Shown: in pieces, positions 22,492 through 34,503 of the stretch
Layout: every line of letters starts with the position of its first letter
Numbering within the stretch: the first letter of the stretch is position 1
DNA from: Cylindrodendrum hubeiense
Lineage: Eukaryota; Ascomycota; Sordariomycetes; Hypocreales; Nectriaceae
Direction of reading: 5' to 3'
NCBI GenBank assembly: GCA_014621425.1
Contig: JAANBB010000008.1
Span: forward strand, 329,018 to 393,017
Length of the DNA stretch: 64,000 nucleotides
The notes under the pieces: generated by a model
Databases searched by the model: none
Seen by the model: only the letters and a program-made list of their open reading frames with translations
What the model was told of the DNA's origin: nothing
Program-made: the position numbers and the translations under genes

Positions 22492-22815
22492 ATGAATTCC
22501 TCACTACAGACCGTGGGCCGCATCCTTCGCACTTCCTCCACTTCTCGGGTCCAAGCCCAAGCCCTAAGCCTCGGTGTCAACCAGGCCAGGCGACTCAGCA
22601 CTACCGACCCTGATTCCTCCAACCGGGGCGGTGCAGTCCGAGACGCCATCATGGACAAGCTGTGGGTATCGCGAGTCTTCCCCCCCGTGGCTACCAACTC
22701 GCCCGTCTCTCCGGCCACCAGCACTCCTGAAACCACCATCTTCGCAAGTCGCGACCCTCCGCTGGGAACATCTGTTTTCGATCCTTCAGCTGCACCTCGG
22801 TGGTCCGAGTCATAG
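22492..22815 (+). CDS. Small hypothetical protein, possible mitochondrial leader
   Basis: The 107-codon frame starts at the first ATG after the decamer array. Its N-terminus (MNSSLQTVGRILRTSSTSRV, later ARRLSTTD) is rich in Arg, Ser and Thr and has no acidic residue for about 38 positions, as in mitochondrial presequences. The rest is Pro/Ser/Thr-rich without a recognisable domain. The frame may continue through an unrecognised intron. A TATA-like tctatatcaa lies near 22316. No family is known to me; it is supported by context and composition only. Confidence 0.4.
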   Translation: MNSSLQTVGRILRTSSTSRVQAQALSLGVNQARRLSTTDPDSSNRGGAVRDAIMDKLWVSRVFPPVATNSPVSPATSTPETTIFASRDPPLGTSVFDPSAAPRWSES

Positions 22816-23921
22816 GCCTCGTCGAACCATCACCGAGGCCACTGAGGGAACAATTATCAACAATTCAAGTCGTTCAGCAACTACTATCGCGTCGGAACCA
22901 CGAAGTCAGAATGCTGTTATTTGACAGGCGGACCAGGTCACGCCCGCTCTAAACGTCATTGGCGCCACAAAGTAGAATGCGAATGGCAAAGGAATAGTGC
23001 AATTGAGTAGATCCACAGAAGAGCATCTCTGCCGCCGCTGTCCAGAATCAACTGTACATCTTACGGTCACCGGCATAAGAGGAGGCTCCCAGCAGATGTC
23101 TTAAGGCAATACTGAGAAGGAACTCACTAGAATGGGCATTATGCTGTCTTTACTTGGCTAAATTCACACTCGATTCCACATAACTGAGATCACTGAAAAG
23201 CATTCCTATTTGCACCGTAGGAAGAGTCTATCCCAAGGCTAAGCTTCGCTTTAATAAGTTCCTCAGTGATGAAACCACACTCGGGGAAGATGAGAGTGAC
23301 ACATATCCATGTAGAAATAGAAGCTTGGTTGCGGAAGAGATGGCTGCACTTAGCTGCTCGTAGCGGTTTCAGCTAACATATTAAATAGCTTCCGGGCCTC
23401 CAAGTGCGGAATCGATGAAGACAGCAAAATAATATTTCTCATCTCTAAGACCCTGATTCTAAGTGGATCAGCATCAGTTCCTATGTATGCATATTTTGTC
23501 AGACTTAATTATATTCGGTCCAACTAAATAGGTGTTAGATTGAGATCCTGTACGTGGATGATATCGGAAATGATAACTCTTATAGATCAATCTCTAGATG
23601 ACTTAAAACTCATCATATTACAGCTCAAGAGCATCAACCCTCTATCAAGAACCCAATAGCAAGCTCGAACCATGACTAAGAGTTTGCTCTTTAGAAATTA
23701 TTTCACGCCCTTTAAATTATATTACGTCTCAACATTCTACATAAAGATATACAGGTATAGAGAGCTGCTTGTGTTGGACGTCATTAGAAAGCCATACCAT
23801 CTTACAACGCTGACGCATGGGAGTTGGGACCAAGTTCGCTGCAATTGCAATCAAGGACAGACTAGTTGGTGAACATATCCAACAAAAGGCTTATCCGCTG
23901 CGAGACATGATATGAATCGGT
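22816..23921. other. A+T-rich gene-poor region
   Basis: About 1.1 kb. The second half (23400-23800) is strongly A+T-rich with stop codons in all frames. No gene, tRNA or repeat is recognised. Confidence 0.5.
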
Positions 23922-24848
23922 TTATTTTGCAGGAGACTCCTGGCTCTTACAGTCAGAGCCGAAGAACATGCCCATGTCATAGCTGTAATAGCTCGCGCTC
24001 GAATATCCTTCCCTCATTAGTGACCAAGGCGCGCTACTCGAGCTCGAGCTCGCCGTGAATTGATTGTAAATGCTAGTCCCCGAAGTATCTGTACCGGTTG
24101 CGGTGCATTTGAGGGTCGAGCCAGACGCATAGTCGCCAGATGGGATAGAGCACAAAACAGCGCCATTGGTGACGGGGGCTGTAGTGAAGCGCACCACGCG
24201 TATGTTTTGACCGGTGAATGGAGTCGGTATGTAGAGCTGCTTCCCGGGGTCCGTGTTATTGAGTGTCACCGCACCGGTTACAACATCCAGGTTATAGAGA
24301 TTATAGACGGTGTTGGATGGCGATTGGAGGACCTGGTTGCTCTGTGTGGTGCCACCGGCAACGTGATAGCCGGAGTTGATTTTATCGGTCGAGATGGCCT
24401 TGATACAGAAGCCCAAGACGGTCGTGGTTGGTTCGGGAGTAGCCGACGTCGTCGTTGATTCGAGAGCCGTGCTGGTCGTGGTGATGACTGGTTCTAGGGA
24501 AGTCGTAGACTCCTCGACCGCAGAGGTAGTCGTTGATTCAAGAGCTGTGGTGGTCGTGATTGGTTCAATAGAGGTGGTAGACTCCTCAACAGTAGAGGTA
24601 GTTGTTGTCTCTGCCTCGGCGCTGGTCGTGGTGATATCTGGTTCCAGTGAGGTAGTAGACTCCCCGACAGTAGCCGTCGTCGTTGTCTCAATTTCGGTAC
24701 TGAGAGAGGCTGTCTCGGATGTTGAAGTCGAGAAAATCGACTCTGAGCTGGTACTTGTCACGTCGGCTGTCTCGGATGAGCTGGGACGGCAAGGGCCAGC
24801 ATAGGCCAAGGTCGCAAGAGCTGGCAGAGCAAAGAGTGAGACGCGCAT
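23922..24848 (-). CDS. Secreted Ser/Thr-rich repeat protein
   Basis: The ATG at 24848 starts a clear signal peptide (MRVSLFALPALATLAYA, cleavage before GPC). Residues from about 20 to 150 form a low-complexity, probably heavily O-glycosylated region built of diverged units around E-S-T-T-S-x-E-P-x-x-T-T-T. A compact C-terminal half follows, with paired cysteines (F-C-I-K, V-L-C-S-I, L-K-C-T, D-C-K-S) and N-x-T sites. There is no obvious C-terminal hydrophobic GPI signal, so it is more likely secreted or wall-trapped than anchored. The product is about 308 residues in a single exon. A surface or adhesion role is inference from layout. The longer frame to 24923 only adds a leader upstream of the signal peptide. 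Confidence 0.8.
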   Translation of the reverse strand: MRVSLFALPALATLAYAGPCRPSSSETADVTSTSSESIFSTSTSETASLSTEIETTTTATVGESTTSLEPDITTTSAEAETTTTSTVEESTTSIEPITTTTALESTTTSAVEESTTSLEPVITTTSTALESTTTSATPEPTTTVLGFCIKAISTDKINSGYHVAGGTTQSNQVLQSPSNTVYNLYNLDVVTGAVTLNNTDPGKQLYIPTPFTGQNIRVVRFTTAPVTNGAVLCSIPSGDYASGSTLKCTATGTDTSGTSIYNQFTASSSSSSAPWSLMREGYSSASYYSYDMGMFFGSDCKSQESPAK

Positions 24849-25901
24849 GATGGGTGCGTAGCAGTGGGTGAGAAAAATTAAAAGTGAAGAGCCCGGTAGA
24901 ATTAATTGAAGTGGGAAGAACAAATATGGAGGAACGAATATCGATGTGGTGTGAAAATAGGCCAGCTAATCAGCTTAATCTTACGAGCGTTGAGACTATC
25001 GAATTTATGTGGAGAAGATGGTCCCAATTACGCAAGCTCAAAGACGGAAGCGGACGGCCTCTAACACTCATAGAGTTAGTCGCTCGTTGCCACCAGACTA
25101 AAAGCAAGCTATTGTTTCGGACATGTCAGTCTTGGTTAGGCTACTATAGTATCGCTTACAAAATACGAGTTGAAACTGTGACAGGTCGTGCGGATATCGA
25201 TTGGCTTGGTTAAATACAGCCAGGGGATACTACGTCTAACATAACTAAGAACACCCTTCTTCTGGGAGTTCTATATAGTTGAAATACACCCATTACCAGA
25301 TACGCCTATTACTTGATTTTATAAACAAATACCATAAATCCAGAAACTGATAATTATATTCAACTAGAATATGAATTGCTCTCAGCATCTTTCTACGATG
25401 TAGGATAATTCTTATTAAAATTATATCGCCCGAAGTGTTCATGCAGACCTAACGAAATTGTTGCTCGAACTTGGGGCGGAGGATATCATACCAGACTATG
25501 AACTCGGCCCAGAACACGCTCTGGACACGGTAAGCAATTGGAGTTGAAGAGTGGCATATTGAGAAGCATGGATAATAGGTCGAACATGGCGTCATGGAGT
25601 GGCCGGAAACCAATAGCGATGAAGCGGAATAGGATACGTATTCTGATTCTGAATGGGACTTGAATGATCTGGAGGATGTTGAAAGTTGGAACCGGGAAAC
25701 TATTTAATGTATCGTGATGCTTGATACCGCATGGTCGAGTTGTTATTTGCGAGCGAGACACTCAAGAGGGTGGCGGCCAGGATGTTTTTTAGAATGTTCT
25801 TAGTGATCCATGGTCAGGATTCAATAAATATATATAAAATAATAATAACTGGAAGTTCCCAGCTATAAATCTATAATATATAAGAGATAAATCCCCAAAC
25901 T
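24849..25901. other. A+T-rich region with possible decayed coding DNA
   Basis: About 1 kb, strongly A+T-rich between 25200 and 25450. Around 25440-25800 protein-like stretches on the plus strand are broken by many stops. They resemble the end of a decayed gene, but no family could be named. Confidence 0.4.
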
Positions 25902-26937
25902 CTATTGAGGGCTTGATTCAAGGGCGGCCACAGTAGGATCCCAGCAGACAGGAGCATACTCATTAGTCTCCAAGCTGATCATATCAGCCTCGCTCAGTTC
26001 GAAGTCGTAAATCTCAGTGTTGCTCCGAATCCTAGCGGGCGTAACGCTCTTCGGCAACGGGATGAAACCCTTCTGCAGACTCCACCTGAGCAAGATCTGC
26101 GCTTCCGACTTCCCATACTTCTCAGCTAGCTTAACCAATCGCGCATCACCCCATCGCTCACCACGGACAAGTGGGCTGTAGGCCTCAACCACGATATCGC
26201 GCGCTCGACACCACTTTACAATCTCCTCTCTCGCACACCAAGGGTGGAGTTCGTACTGAGCCGCATTGATCTTCCCGCCCTTGCCTTTTCCTCCGCGCTC
26301 GACCTCAAGCTCGGAGATGTGCTGCTCGAGCTGGTCAAGGTGATGGATGCCGTAATTACTCACACCGATAGACTTGACCTTCCCGGCTTCCTGGGCCTCT
26401 ACAAGAGCCTTCCAAGCGCCCTTTCGACCTTCAGAGGTACCGTACGGACAGTGCAGGAGCATCAGATCAATGTAGTCGAAGCCAGTTTCGCTCAAACTCT
26501 TCTCGATTTGCGCTTTACAGTCGTCGTAGGTGATGAGGCGGGCTTTCGAAGTGAAATGGATATCGGAACGCGAGATATCGGTGGCTTCACGAATAGCCTC
26601 GCCAGCTCCAGCTTCATTTTTATAGGATGCGGCTGAGTCGATCTGAAACGTACTTAGTCAAATGCACTGAAAAATATCACAGTAACTGCGTTTCTTACAT
26701 GTCTATACCCAAATCTCAACGCTTCGGTCACGACCTCCTTGGCTTGCTGGGGTGGCCTTGAAACGATCAGCTCCAATCTAAATTCTTTGGAAGTAGTCAC
26801 ACCTACGTCTTCCAAAGCTATTGTGCAAACATGTTAGAAATGACAGTCACGATGTAAAGGAGTGTACTTACGCCATATCCCAGGGCGGGGATATGCTGCC
26901 CATTGTTCAGCAATACCTTGGTCTGCAGGGTGGTCAT
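25902..26937 (-). CDS. Aldo-keto reductase
   Basis: The ATG at 26937 starts MTTLQTKVLLNNGQHIPALG. Short introns (donor near 26872, a second in G-Y-G-L-W-K-T, a third near 26700) lead to the main exon. The AKR tetrad is visible: Asp in I-D-S-A, Tyr in S-Y-K-N-E, Lys in T-S-K-A and His in M-L-L-H-C-P. Further signatures are S-I-G-V-S-N-Y-G, Q-Y-E-L-H-P-W and the cofactor-binding I-P-L-P-K-S-V-T. The barrel ends at about 300 residues, normal for the family. Expected role: NADPH-dependent carbonyl reduction in the cytosol, substrate unknown. The micro-exon between the first two introns is the least certain part. Confidence 0.85.
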
Positions 26938-27868
26938 TTTTCTAGACATGTGGAAACCTCAATATATGCGTGAAGTCGAATTCAAGATGCAGAGTCAGGG
27001 AGTTGTAACAAACATTTCAGTATGGTTGCTCAATCATCTGGAATATGTATTGCTTTAAATATTGTGAGGGATTTAACGGGGATAAGAGGCAAATACCGAT
27101 TTCGGTGCCGGTATTGCCGTTGATGCGACCTAATTACTACTAACTCAGGCTAAATACATACAGAAACACGGAAGGAAACCAAAACAGGCAAGGCACGCAT
27201 AAAAAAAGCACAATCCTCGTGAAACGATTAAATATGTAGTGTATAGTAAAAAGCGGGAACTAAAGAAGCGAATACGGTATGAAAATTTAGTAGACTCTAG
27301 ATTGTGCCATTCTCTAGGGTAGGCAAAGTGCATAGGTAGTCTTATGTGAAGCTGAGGCACTGGTTTGCCAGACTAATGTGAAAAATATCAGCATGCTTGA
27401 GAAGATGAAAGGTTAAGTAACTTAGATAGGTAAAATGGATAGATTTTGAAGGGTTTACAGGTGTAATGGGGTGTATTACTGTATTGAAGGGCATTGAAGT
27501 GAGGCGGGCTTTATCGGCCAATTTGCTTAAACAGAGCATGCCATCCCAGTCATGGACTAGTCAGTGTACGTTCTTCATACTTTGAATCATTACTAGTCGT
27601 CATGGGAAACTATTTTCATCAATTACGCAAAGAAAGTCCTCAGCTCTCCGTTAAGCATCCAGTGCAGAATATTTGTAGTTCTTTGTACACAGTGTGCTAG
27701 TTGCTATCTACTTTGAACATGCTTCCTGAATTATTAATCAACGTACAACACCGGGAGAAGTGAAATCACCAAAACCCAAGATAAAGAAGTAACAGCTTCA
27801 GATTGAAACGACAATGAAGCCAAGAGAATATAGACGTATCTAGATATTGACTGGTTGTCCTCTGTAAT
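26938..27868. other. Intergenic region
   Basis: About 930 bp, A+T-rich. Frames at 27145-27539 on the minus strand are compositionally biased and not called. Confidence 0.5.
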
Positions 27869-29489
27869 TTATACAGAGCCTGAGTTGTCAGCGCAGGACC
27901 AGGCGGCTGAGCCTCCCGATTCCTTGTATGAGTCAATAATATCCACGATAGATCCGTATGTACCACCAATCATAAGGAAAGTTCCAGAAACGATGACGAA
28001 AACACTCCAGACAACCATCAAGCACCATCGGAGTGAGCGCTCATCTTTGCCTGAGCTCCAATTGTCGTAAAGCCACATGCAACCCATTGGCTGGAATGAT
28101 AGAACAGTACCCAGGAAGGCACCAATTAGGGACACAAGTCCACCAAATACAGGGATACCACTAGCGATGCAATAAGCTGATATCATGATGAAAAAGGTGC
28201 AGCCGAGCCAAGAAGCCCAGTGCTGAACTGTGTTGGCTGTGAGATGCTTGGAGTCTCGCAAAGCGCGGACGAAGAGGTACTTGGCCGCCACCTAAATTAT
28301 TGTCAGTCCATGTTGAGGTCGGCGGTCTGAAGGGGGACTTACGTGACTCAAAAGGGTGGTGCTGACGATCAAACCAGGCAAAGCAAAGCCGTAGGCAACC
28401 TTCTTGACCATCGGTCCAGCAGATCCAAGGGCGGGCGATGACACATAAGATCCGCAGTAGTAGTAAACGACGCAACCAATTGCAATGTAGACAGCAGTAA
28501 CGGTGCCCTGGCAGACGATAAGCGATCGAGTATACAGGCGAGGGTCACGCATCTCAGATGCAATAGAGAAAAATGCCGGGGTGCCAGCGTATGAGAAGAC
28601 GATTGATGAGATGGCAGAAATAGCCTTGGTGAAAGTAGGGTGGTTAATGATCTTGTAGTCAGATTCCCAGATACCGTCTTGTGGTGCGGCGGACGGGCGA
28701 TCTTGGATACCGACTCCGATGGTCACAATCATGACTGAAAGACATTAGTTAGTTTGGGCTCGTAATGGCGAAGATGGAAAACTCACTGGCTGTGATGATG
28801 CAGATGACACCAACCCAGGCAAGCCAAGTTAGACGACCCAGTGTGCGGATGCTGGAGAGCATAAATGAAATAATGGCGGCGACGGCTACAAAGGCGGCGG
28901 TACAAGTGCCGTGGGTCGACACGGCATTTAGGCCGATGGAAACACTGAGCATACCAGAGCCTGCAACAAAGATCCAAACTACGGGGGTGTTAGACGATTC
29001 TTTTTGCCGACTTGGGGATGGTACTCACAGAGGACAAATGCAACACCAAAGAACTCGCGGCCGATGCGACCAAACATCAAAAATCCGGCATCATCGATAC
29101 CGTAGACCTCGCGATGGCGGAGTTTGAAAACACCAACCATGTAGTCGGACCAGGTGGTGATGGCAGCAATCAAGCACAGGCAAATCAGACCCGGGATGAT
29201 GCCAAGCGCGTCGAAAGCGGCGGGGATGGACAAAACGCCAAGACCAATCTGGGTCTTGAGCATCAGCGCGACAGTTCCTAGCCAGCCCACCTAATAAGAA
29301 TCGTCAGTGGATGCAAAATCGGATTTGTTACGTTATGATACCCACATCACGATAATTGGGTCCATCCTCGGTGATGGTACCAAAGACAGCATCGTGGGCC
29401 TGGGAGGGGTCCTCGTAGACCTCGCCGACCTTGGACGGCTCGTGTTCCGGACCACTCAGGTCGGATTGTGACTTGGGCTCTTCTGACAT
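27869..29489 (-). CDS. AAAP-family amino-acid permease (Mtr-like)
   Basis: The ATG at 29489 starts MSEEPKSQSDLSGPEHEPSK, an acidic cytosolic N-terminus. Several introns separate exons that together encode about 11 membrane helices, including W-L-G-T-V-A-L-M-L-K-T-Q-I-G-L-G-V-L-S-I-P in helix 1, A-G-S-G-M-L-S-V-S-I-G-L-N, and I-V-F-S-Y-A-G-T-P-A-F-F. These match neutral amino-acid permeases of the Neurospora Mtr type (AAAP/APC superfamily, proton symport at the plasma membrane). Length is about 460 residues, as expected. The substrate range cannot be fixed from sequence. Confidence 0.88.
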
Positions 29490-31998
29490 GGTGATTGTAT
29501 GTGATAGCCAAGAGAGGACAGTAAATAAATGGTACTGGATAGAGAACCAACCGGACACAGAAGGCTTTTTATGCTCGCGCCGGGGAAGGGGATTCGGGCA
29601 CCGGCCAATATGGGGTATGTGCGACGTGAGACGGCGGAACACACAATGTTCTCTGATATTGCTTGTTCCGGCTAGCCTGCGGCTCCACCTGGGCTGCAAT
29701 ACGGAGGATTAATGAATGTGTCGTCGCTCCGGATTACCCCATAGATCTTGGCTAGCGCTTCATGGAGAAATTGATGGCGTGTTTGGGGCAATGTTGGATG
29801 ATTCTGGACGGCGACAAAGGCCATGAAGGGCCCTGTCGCAAAGGGTAGAGTCGGCTCCAGCTTCGAGTGTCTTGAAGCATCCCGGGAGTGAGGCCCTGAG
29901 CCGTCTCCCGCTGCCTCCCGCTGCCTCCCGCCGTTGACCGCGGTCAGCTTCCTCGGTCCGCCGGCATCGCCGCCCAAGACGCCCGGGGAAGACGGAAAGT
30001 GGGACCGGTCAGGTCCCGCCCCCGCAAACACTACTGATAGCCCCTTAACGGGTACATGTTCCAACGCGTCACGGCGTTGATGGCGCGGTGCGGCATCGTC
30101 TGATGGGGCGTACCGAAGGGCCCTCCCAGATACGGTATATCACTCACATGGGGCGGATTGGAGGGTTTGCCAGGGCCCGAGGCTCTGTCTCGACGGAGGC
30201 AGCCACGGGCCAAACACGCTACCCCGTACTTTTCAATACTCCAGTTATGATTGCCCGGGGGAATGAGCTATTACACATTGCTACGTGTGAATACCTGTAT
30301 TGGGCTGGCTACCGGTGGCGGTGCGGGCGTCGGGACAGGCTCCGGGTGGCAACCGCACCACACGAGCGTCTTACAAGATCCACAGTGAGACTCTCGGACC
30401 AAGTCGCGCTCCAGTTTTCAGCTTATCCCCCATCCTATCACTAGCGGTGGTGAAACATCAGTCAGTTGCTTTCTGCAAAAAATTTGTCATTGATTCACTC
30501 CCGTATGGAGACATTCATTCAGTCGCCAGGATTGCCCGAGCATGCCCCACGGGGCAGGGTTTTGCCAAGCCGATGGAAGCCACTGAGCCTTTAATGTCTC
30601 GTGTATTTCTCCATTTCGAATTGGTCGGTTTTTCGGACCGCGTCGTCTCCCTTCATCGCAGTTGACTGCTGGTGCCATTAGTCTCGTGAATAATCGCTGA
30701 GACGTCGTTTCCGGGCGGCACGGCGTTCGACACGGCGTTCGAGACGGCTGCAATGCGGCTGAGAAATGGCGCGCGCCGGCTACGATGACGTACACGAATC
30801 GCTTCCCCGGCCACGCTTGCGCTGACTCGGCGCGGTTAAGCTAACCATCACGTTCCGCAGGCATTCGTCCCGTCGCCTTGCTTCGGCCCCACTCCCTCCC
30901 AACGAGCGCGCCCCGGTCAGGTAATGCATGATCTGGTGTGGAGAGGCTTGGCCTGGTCGAACGTCATGCATGGAAGGTGAATGGATGACCATCACCAGTG
31001 GCGGGTCCCTTGCATAGACCCAACGAAGTGGCCCGGAGATGCAGGGAGTCTCCATGTCCCTGGAGCCGCTTTTGATAGCTAATTACCGGCACACTGATAG
31101 CGCGGATGCCTTCCATACAGATAATCCGGTATATCCGTGCACTCCAGTCATACATCTTATTAGGGGAATGCAATTGCACATCTCTTTCCAGGGCCTTATC
31201 TCGGGCCGTATCTGCTGCAAGCTCAAACATTTCCCGCAACATGGCAGATCACCGGGAGCCATGCGAGAGTGAAACCCTCTTCAATTGGGCTGCTGCGATG
31301 ACGACGACCGATGTCCGATGATAACCGACGGATTCAATCATAATAACAGCTCTGATCGTTGCGATCATTACTGGATTATAGTTCAAGGGGGTTGAGTACA
31401 CTCTATCGCCTAGCTAACACCATTGCGGCAAATAGCAAATATGTCTACGACTACAAAGTGGCCTAATTCCTATCCAATCCTTTCATATTCTTTACAGATT
31501 CTTGCTAACGGATATCGTCTCAGTGCGGCAACACTACAATAGAAAGCGAGCGAGAGAAGGCGCAATACTGAGCGATAAAGAGTATTCGATCATGCGTTCG
31601 TCTACATCTAAGATACTCCACGATACCCCCTTATCAACTGCCACCGAGGCACGACCTACAACCCGTCAAACTTCGATTCGACTACAGATACCCACGATCA
31701 AACCATACCTCTTCGCGAACTTTTTAGATGCGACATCAAAACATATTACGTGCCAAAGAATAGCTGTGACCGTGTTCACCATCGCTTCCCAGCAATATCC
31801 GAGAAAGAATTGAATCATTTCGGTTCCTCTTGGTGTTGCCGTACTTATTTATCAGTTCTTCTAATATTGTCCAAATAGCATGAACTGCATGGGTTGAGGT
31901 TGTAGAGCAACCCTAACTTCTACCATAAATTGACATTCATCGTGGTGGGCTCGTGATGTAGATGACTTCATTTCCAACAATCCATTCTGGTAGCCACT
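29490..31998. other. Long G+C-rich intergenic region
   Basis: About 2.5 kb without a supported gene. At 29900-29935 a decamer (TGCCTCCCGC on the plus strand) is repeated nearly perfectly about three times. On the permease strand this places CGGG triplets 10 bp apart, about 410 bp upstream of the permease ATG. Near 30717-30750 a 12-bp unit (ACGGCGTTCGAC-like) is repeated. The 103-codon frame at 31502-31813 has no family signature. Confidence 0.45.
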
Positions 31999-33013
31999 CT
32001 AAGTAGTCCTTCGGATATTCAAGGTACTTCCCACTTTCCCCTTCCAGACAAGGGGTGCGGCATCTCTCTCCTCCCTCCAGAAATTAGTCATCTCGACAAT
32101 TTCTTCATCCAAGAGCCACCACCATTTGTCTACGAATTCCTCCGGCAGTTCCCACCCCCGACCATCCCATGATTTGCGACCCCAGAGTTTGACCCCCATG
32201 GAAAGGATATCTTCACGCAGAACAGCTAGCTGCACGAGTTCACCTGCGTTCAATATCCGGTCACGTACCGAAGGAAATGGTATGCAGTCGATAAGCGCCA
32301 TATGAGCTACCACGCCTTGAAGTCCTGTGGGTGCCAGAGCTGAAGGGGGGAGGGGCTTGTCTAGGTTAAGGCGGAGAACATTTTGTGCAGGGGAACAATC
32401 AAGGTGCAGCAAATGAGCATTGTGCCATAGAGCTGCAATCACTGTTTGGCAAGGTAAAGTGATTGACCAAGGGGAGAGTGCAACAGGCAAACTGGCAACA
32501 AGAGCTTGCTTTTCTGGACAATCATCTTCAGATACAACACTGCTTTTGCGCATTAAGGGTCAATCGAAGCGTGACACAGGTAGGGTTGGACATACCCTAT
32601 ACGCCAAACAGGCGGTTCCATGAACGAATCAAATAGTAACTGAAAGTCATCCGATGGTATAGAATGAACATCGCCTTGTTCAAATACATCATGTTCCCCA
32701 ACAACCCCCACTTCGTTGGCGCGGGGCAGTGGTTCTTGGGGTTCGGAGTGCTCCTGCGAACTTCGACTCTTGGTGCTCCTGGGGTCAGAACTGTCTGAAC
32801 CAGATGGAGTATGCTCGGGCCTAGCTTTCCGTGCTCCTAGAAGAGAATTTTAGTGCCAGAGACCCAGGTTAAGTTACGCTATGTGACGGGTCAGCTCTTA
32901 CGTCGAGCTCGTTGAGCCAGTCGATTTTGTATTCTTTTTCTCTCTTGTGGATCGGCTACCCCAACCCAACTGTCTTCTGGTGCCCTGACGTAGGGCATCC
33001 ATGTCGCTTCCAT
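31999..33013 (-). CDS. bZIP-type regulator with DUF3425 domain
   Basis: Three exons (33013-32902, 32836-32596, 32539-31999) give 297 residues. Near residues 23-43 is a fungal bZIP basic region, [14 protein letters not shown], with the conserved N-x-x-A-x-R core. A heptad leucine zipper does not follow; instead there is a polar Ser/Pro/Glu-rich linker ([17 protein letters not shown]). The C-terminal half has the DUF3425 layout: F-D-S-F-x-[16 protein letters not shown], and the closing [18 protein letters not shown] with aromatic W-W-W-L-L-D. It is probably a nuclear DNA-binding regulator. It is divergent from the SDR gene at 33529, so the two share about 515 bp of promoter. Confidence 0.82.
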
Positions 33014-33528
33014 GATGGCTTACCGACCCTAGGACTACTGGTAGGTGAAAAAAGACGCAGTCTTGTGATCTGATGTCAGATGTCAGTATTTAGCCTACCG
33101 TCAGAATAATGCTTACTAAGGACGTTGCAGTTGAACCCCAAGGCGGGGAAGTTGACGGATTGGACAAGGATCATACAAATCGACGCTAAATTATGACCAT
33201 GACGTGCCGCAGCAATTGGCTGTTGCTGTCCGTAAAATATTATCTCGTCTACGATTGTCATATTGCAGTCCGTTCTGACATGTCTCACATGTCATTGAGC
33301 CCATCCGAGTCACTATTTAGAGCATGCTCAGATGGGGCGATTACAATGACGCGGTCAAGAAGGTGTTCTTCACGTTGTCAGCACTATATAATAACTGTGA
33401 TAGACTCGTGTTAAAATAAAATAAAACAGCCAAAGATTTCATCTGATTTGTATATCACACTTTTACCAATACTGTTTCCGGTACAGAAAATTCACAACTC
33501 ATTCAACCTTTCAATTGAACAAGTCAAA

Positions 33529-34503
33529 ATGGCATCTGCTCCTACTACACTTCTCACCGGCACCACGGCCATTGTGACCGGCGGAACGCGCAACATTGGA
33601 GCTGGAATCTCACTTGAACTGGCTCGTCGCGGCGCGAATCTTTCCATGGTTTACATGAATCCTCGCAACAAAGCCACCGCCGAGGCATTCGCTTCCGAAC
33701 TCGAAACCAAAGCTACCGGCATTCGTTGCGTGGCCATATTGGCTGATCTATCGGATGCTGCGAGTCCCGAGAGAATCATCAAGGAAACCCTCCAGCGGTT
33801 GGATGTGGACAAGATTGACATTATTGGTACGTTGAATTTGGCAGTAAAAAGCGTGCATATATCTGATAACTGTATGATAGTCAACAATGCGGCGCTGGGA
33901 GACTGGACATCGACTGAGGATATCACTCTCGAGAAATACTCAGCTGTTATGGATGCGAATGTCCGAGGTCCAATCCTGCTAGTGCAGGCTGCGCTGCCAT
34001 ATATCCCTCGAGGCGGTCGCATTATCAACATCGGTAGCTATGCCACGAGAGCCGTGAACATAGGGCCAGGTATCCCGCCAATGCCGCTCTACATTGCCAG
34101 CAAGCTCGCCCTCGAGGGGCTATCGCAAAACTGGGCGGTCGAGGTACGTTTAAACTCACTTTCTGTAGTGAAAACTGACCAACATGATTGATAGTTTGGA
34201 CATTCACGTGGCATAAACGTCAATAGTAAGTGAACGCACATTAGATTTATTACCCAGGTATTCCGAACTAACTCTCAATTAATAGCTGTATCTGTGGGGT
34301 TCGTAGAAACCGATCTCATCGCAGCCATGCCCGAGGATCAGAAGAAACAGATCAAGGAAGCGAATGCCGCCAAGGTGGCTGCTGCTCCAAGGGCGGGTAC
34401 ACCCAATGATGTTGCTGAGGTCGTAGCGTTTCTGGCAAGCGACAGCAGCCGATGGGTTACTGGTAGCACTTTGAGCGCTAATGGAGGCACAATCGTCATT
34501 TGA
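33529..34503 (+). CDS. Short-chain dehydrogenase/reductase
   Basis: The ATG at 33529 starts MASAPTTLLTGTTAIVTGGT. The cofactor motif T-G-G-T-R-N-I-G-A-G-I fits TGxxxGxG. Three introns (near 33825, 34144 and 34225) are removed; the first joins K-I-D-I-I to V-N-N-A-A. The catalytic set is intact: Asn in V-N-N-A, Ser in I-N-I-G-S-Y, and Y-I-A-S-K as YxxxK. The C-terminus reads D-V-A-E-V-V-A-F-L-A-S-D-S-S-R-W-V-T-G, then the family-end glycine motif A-N-G-G. Length is about 258 residues, classical FabG-like. Substrate unknown. It shares a divergent promoter with the DUF3425 regulator, which is a candidate controller. Confidence 0.88.

Noticed and set aside
24376..24804. 142-codon valine/serine-rich plus-strand frame
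   Set aside because: Antisense shadow of the Ser/Thr-rich repeat region of the minus-strand secreted protein.
31502..31813. 103-codon plus-strand frame
   Set aside because: No recognisable features and no promoter-like context beyond A+T-rich sequence.
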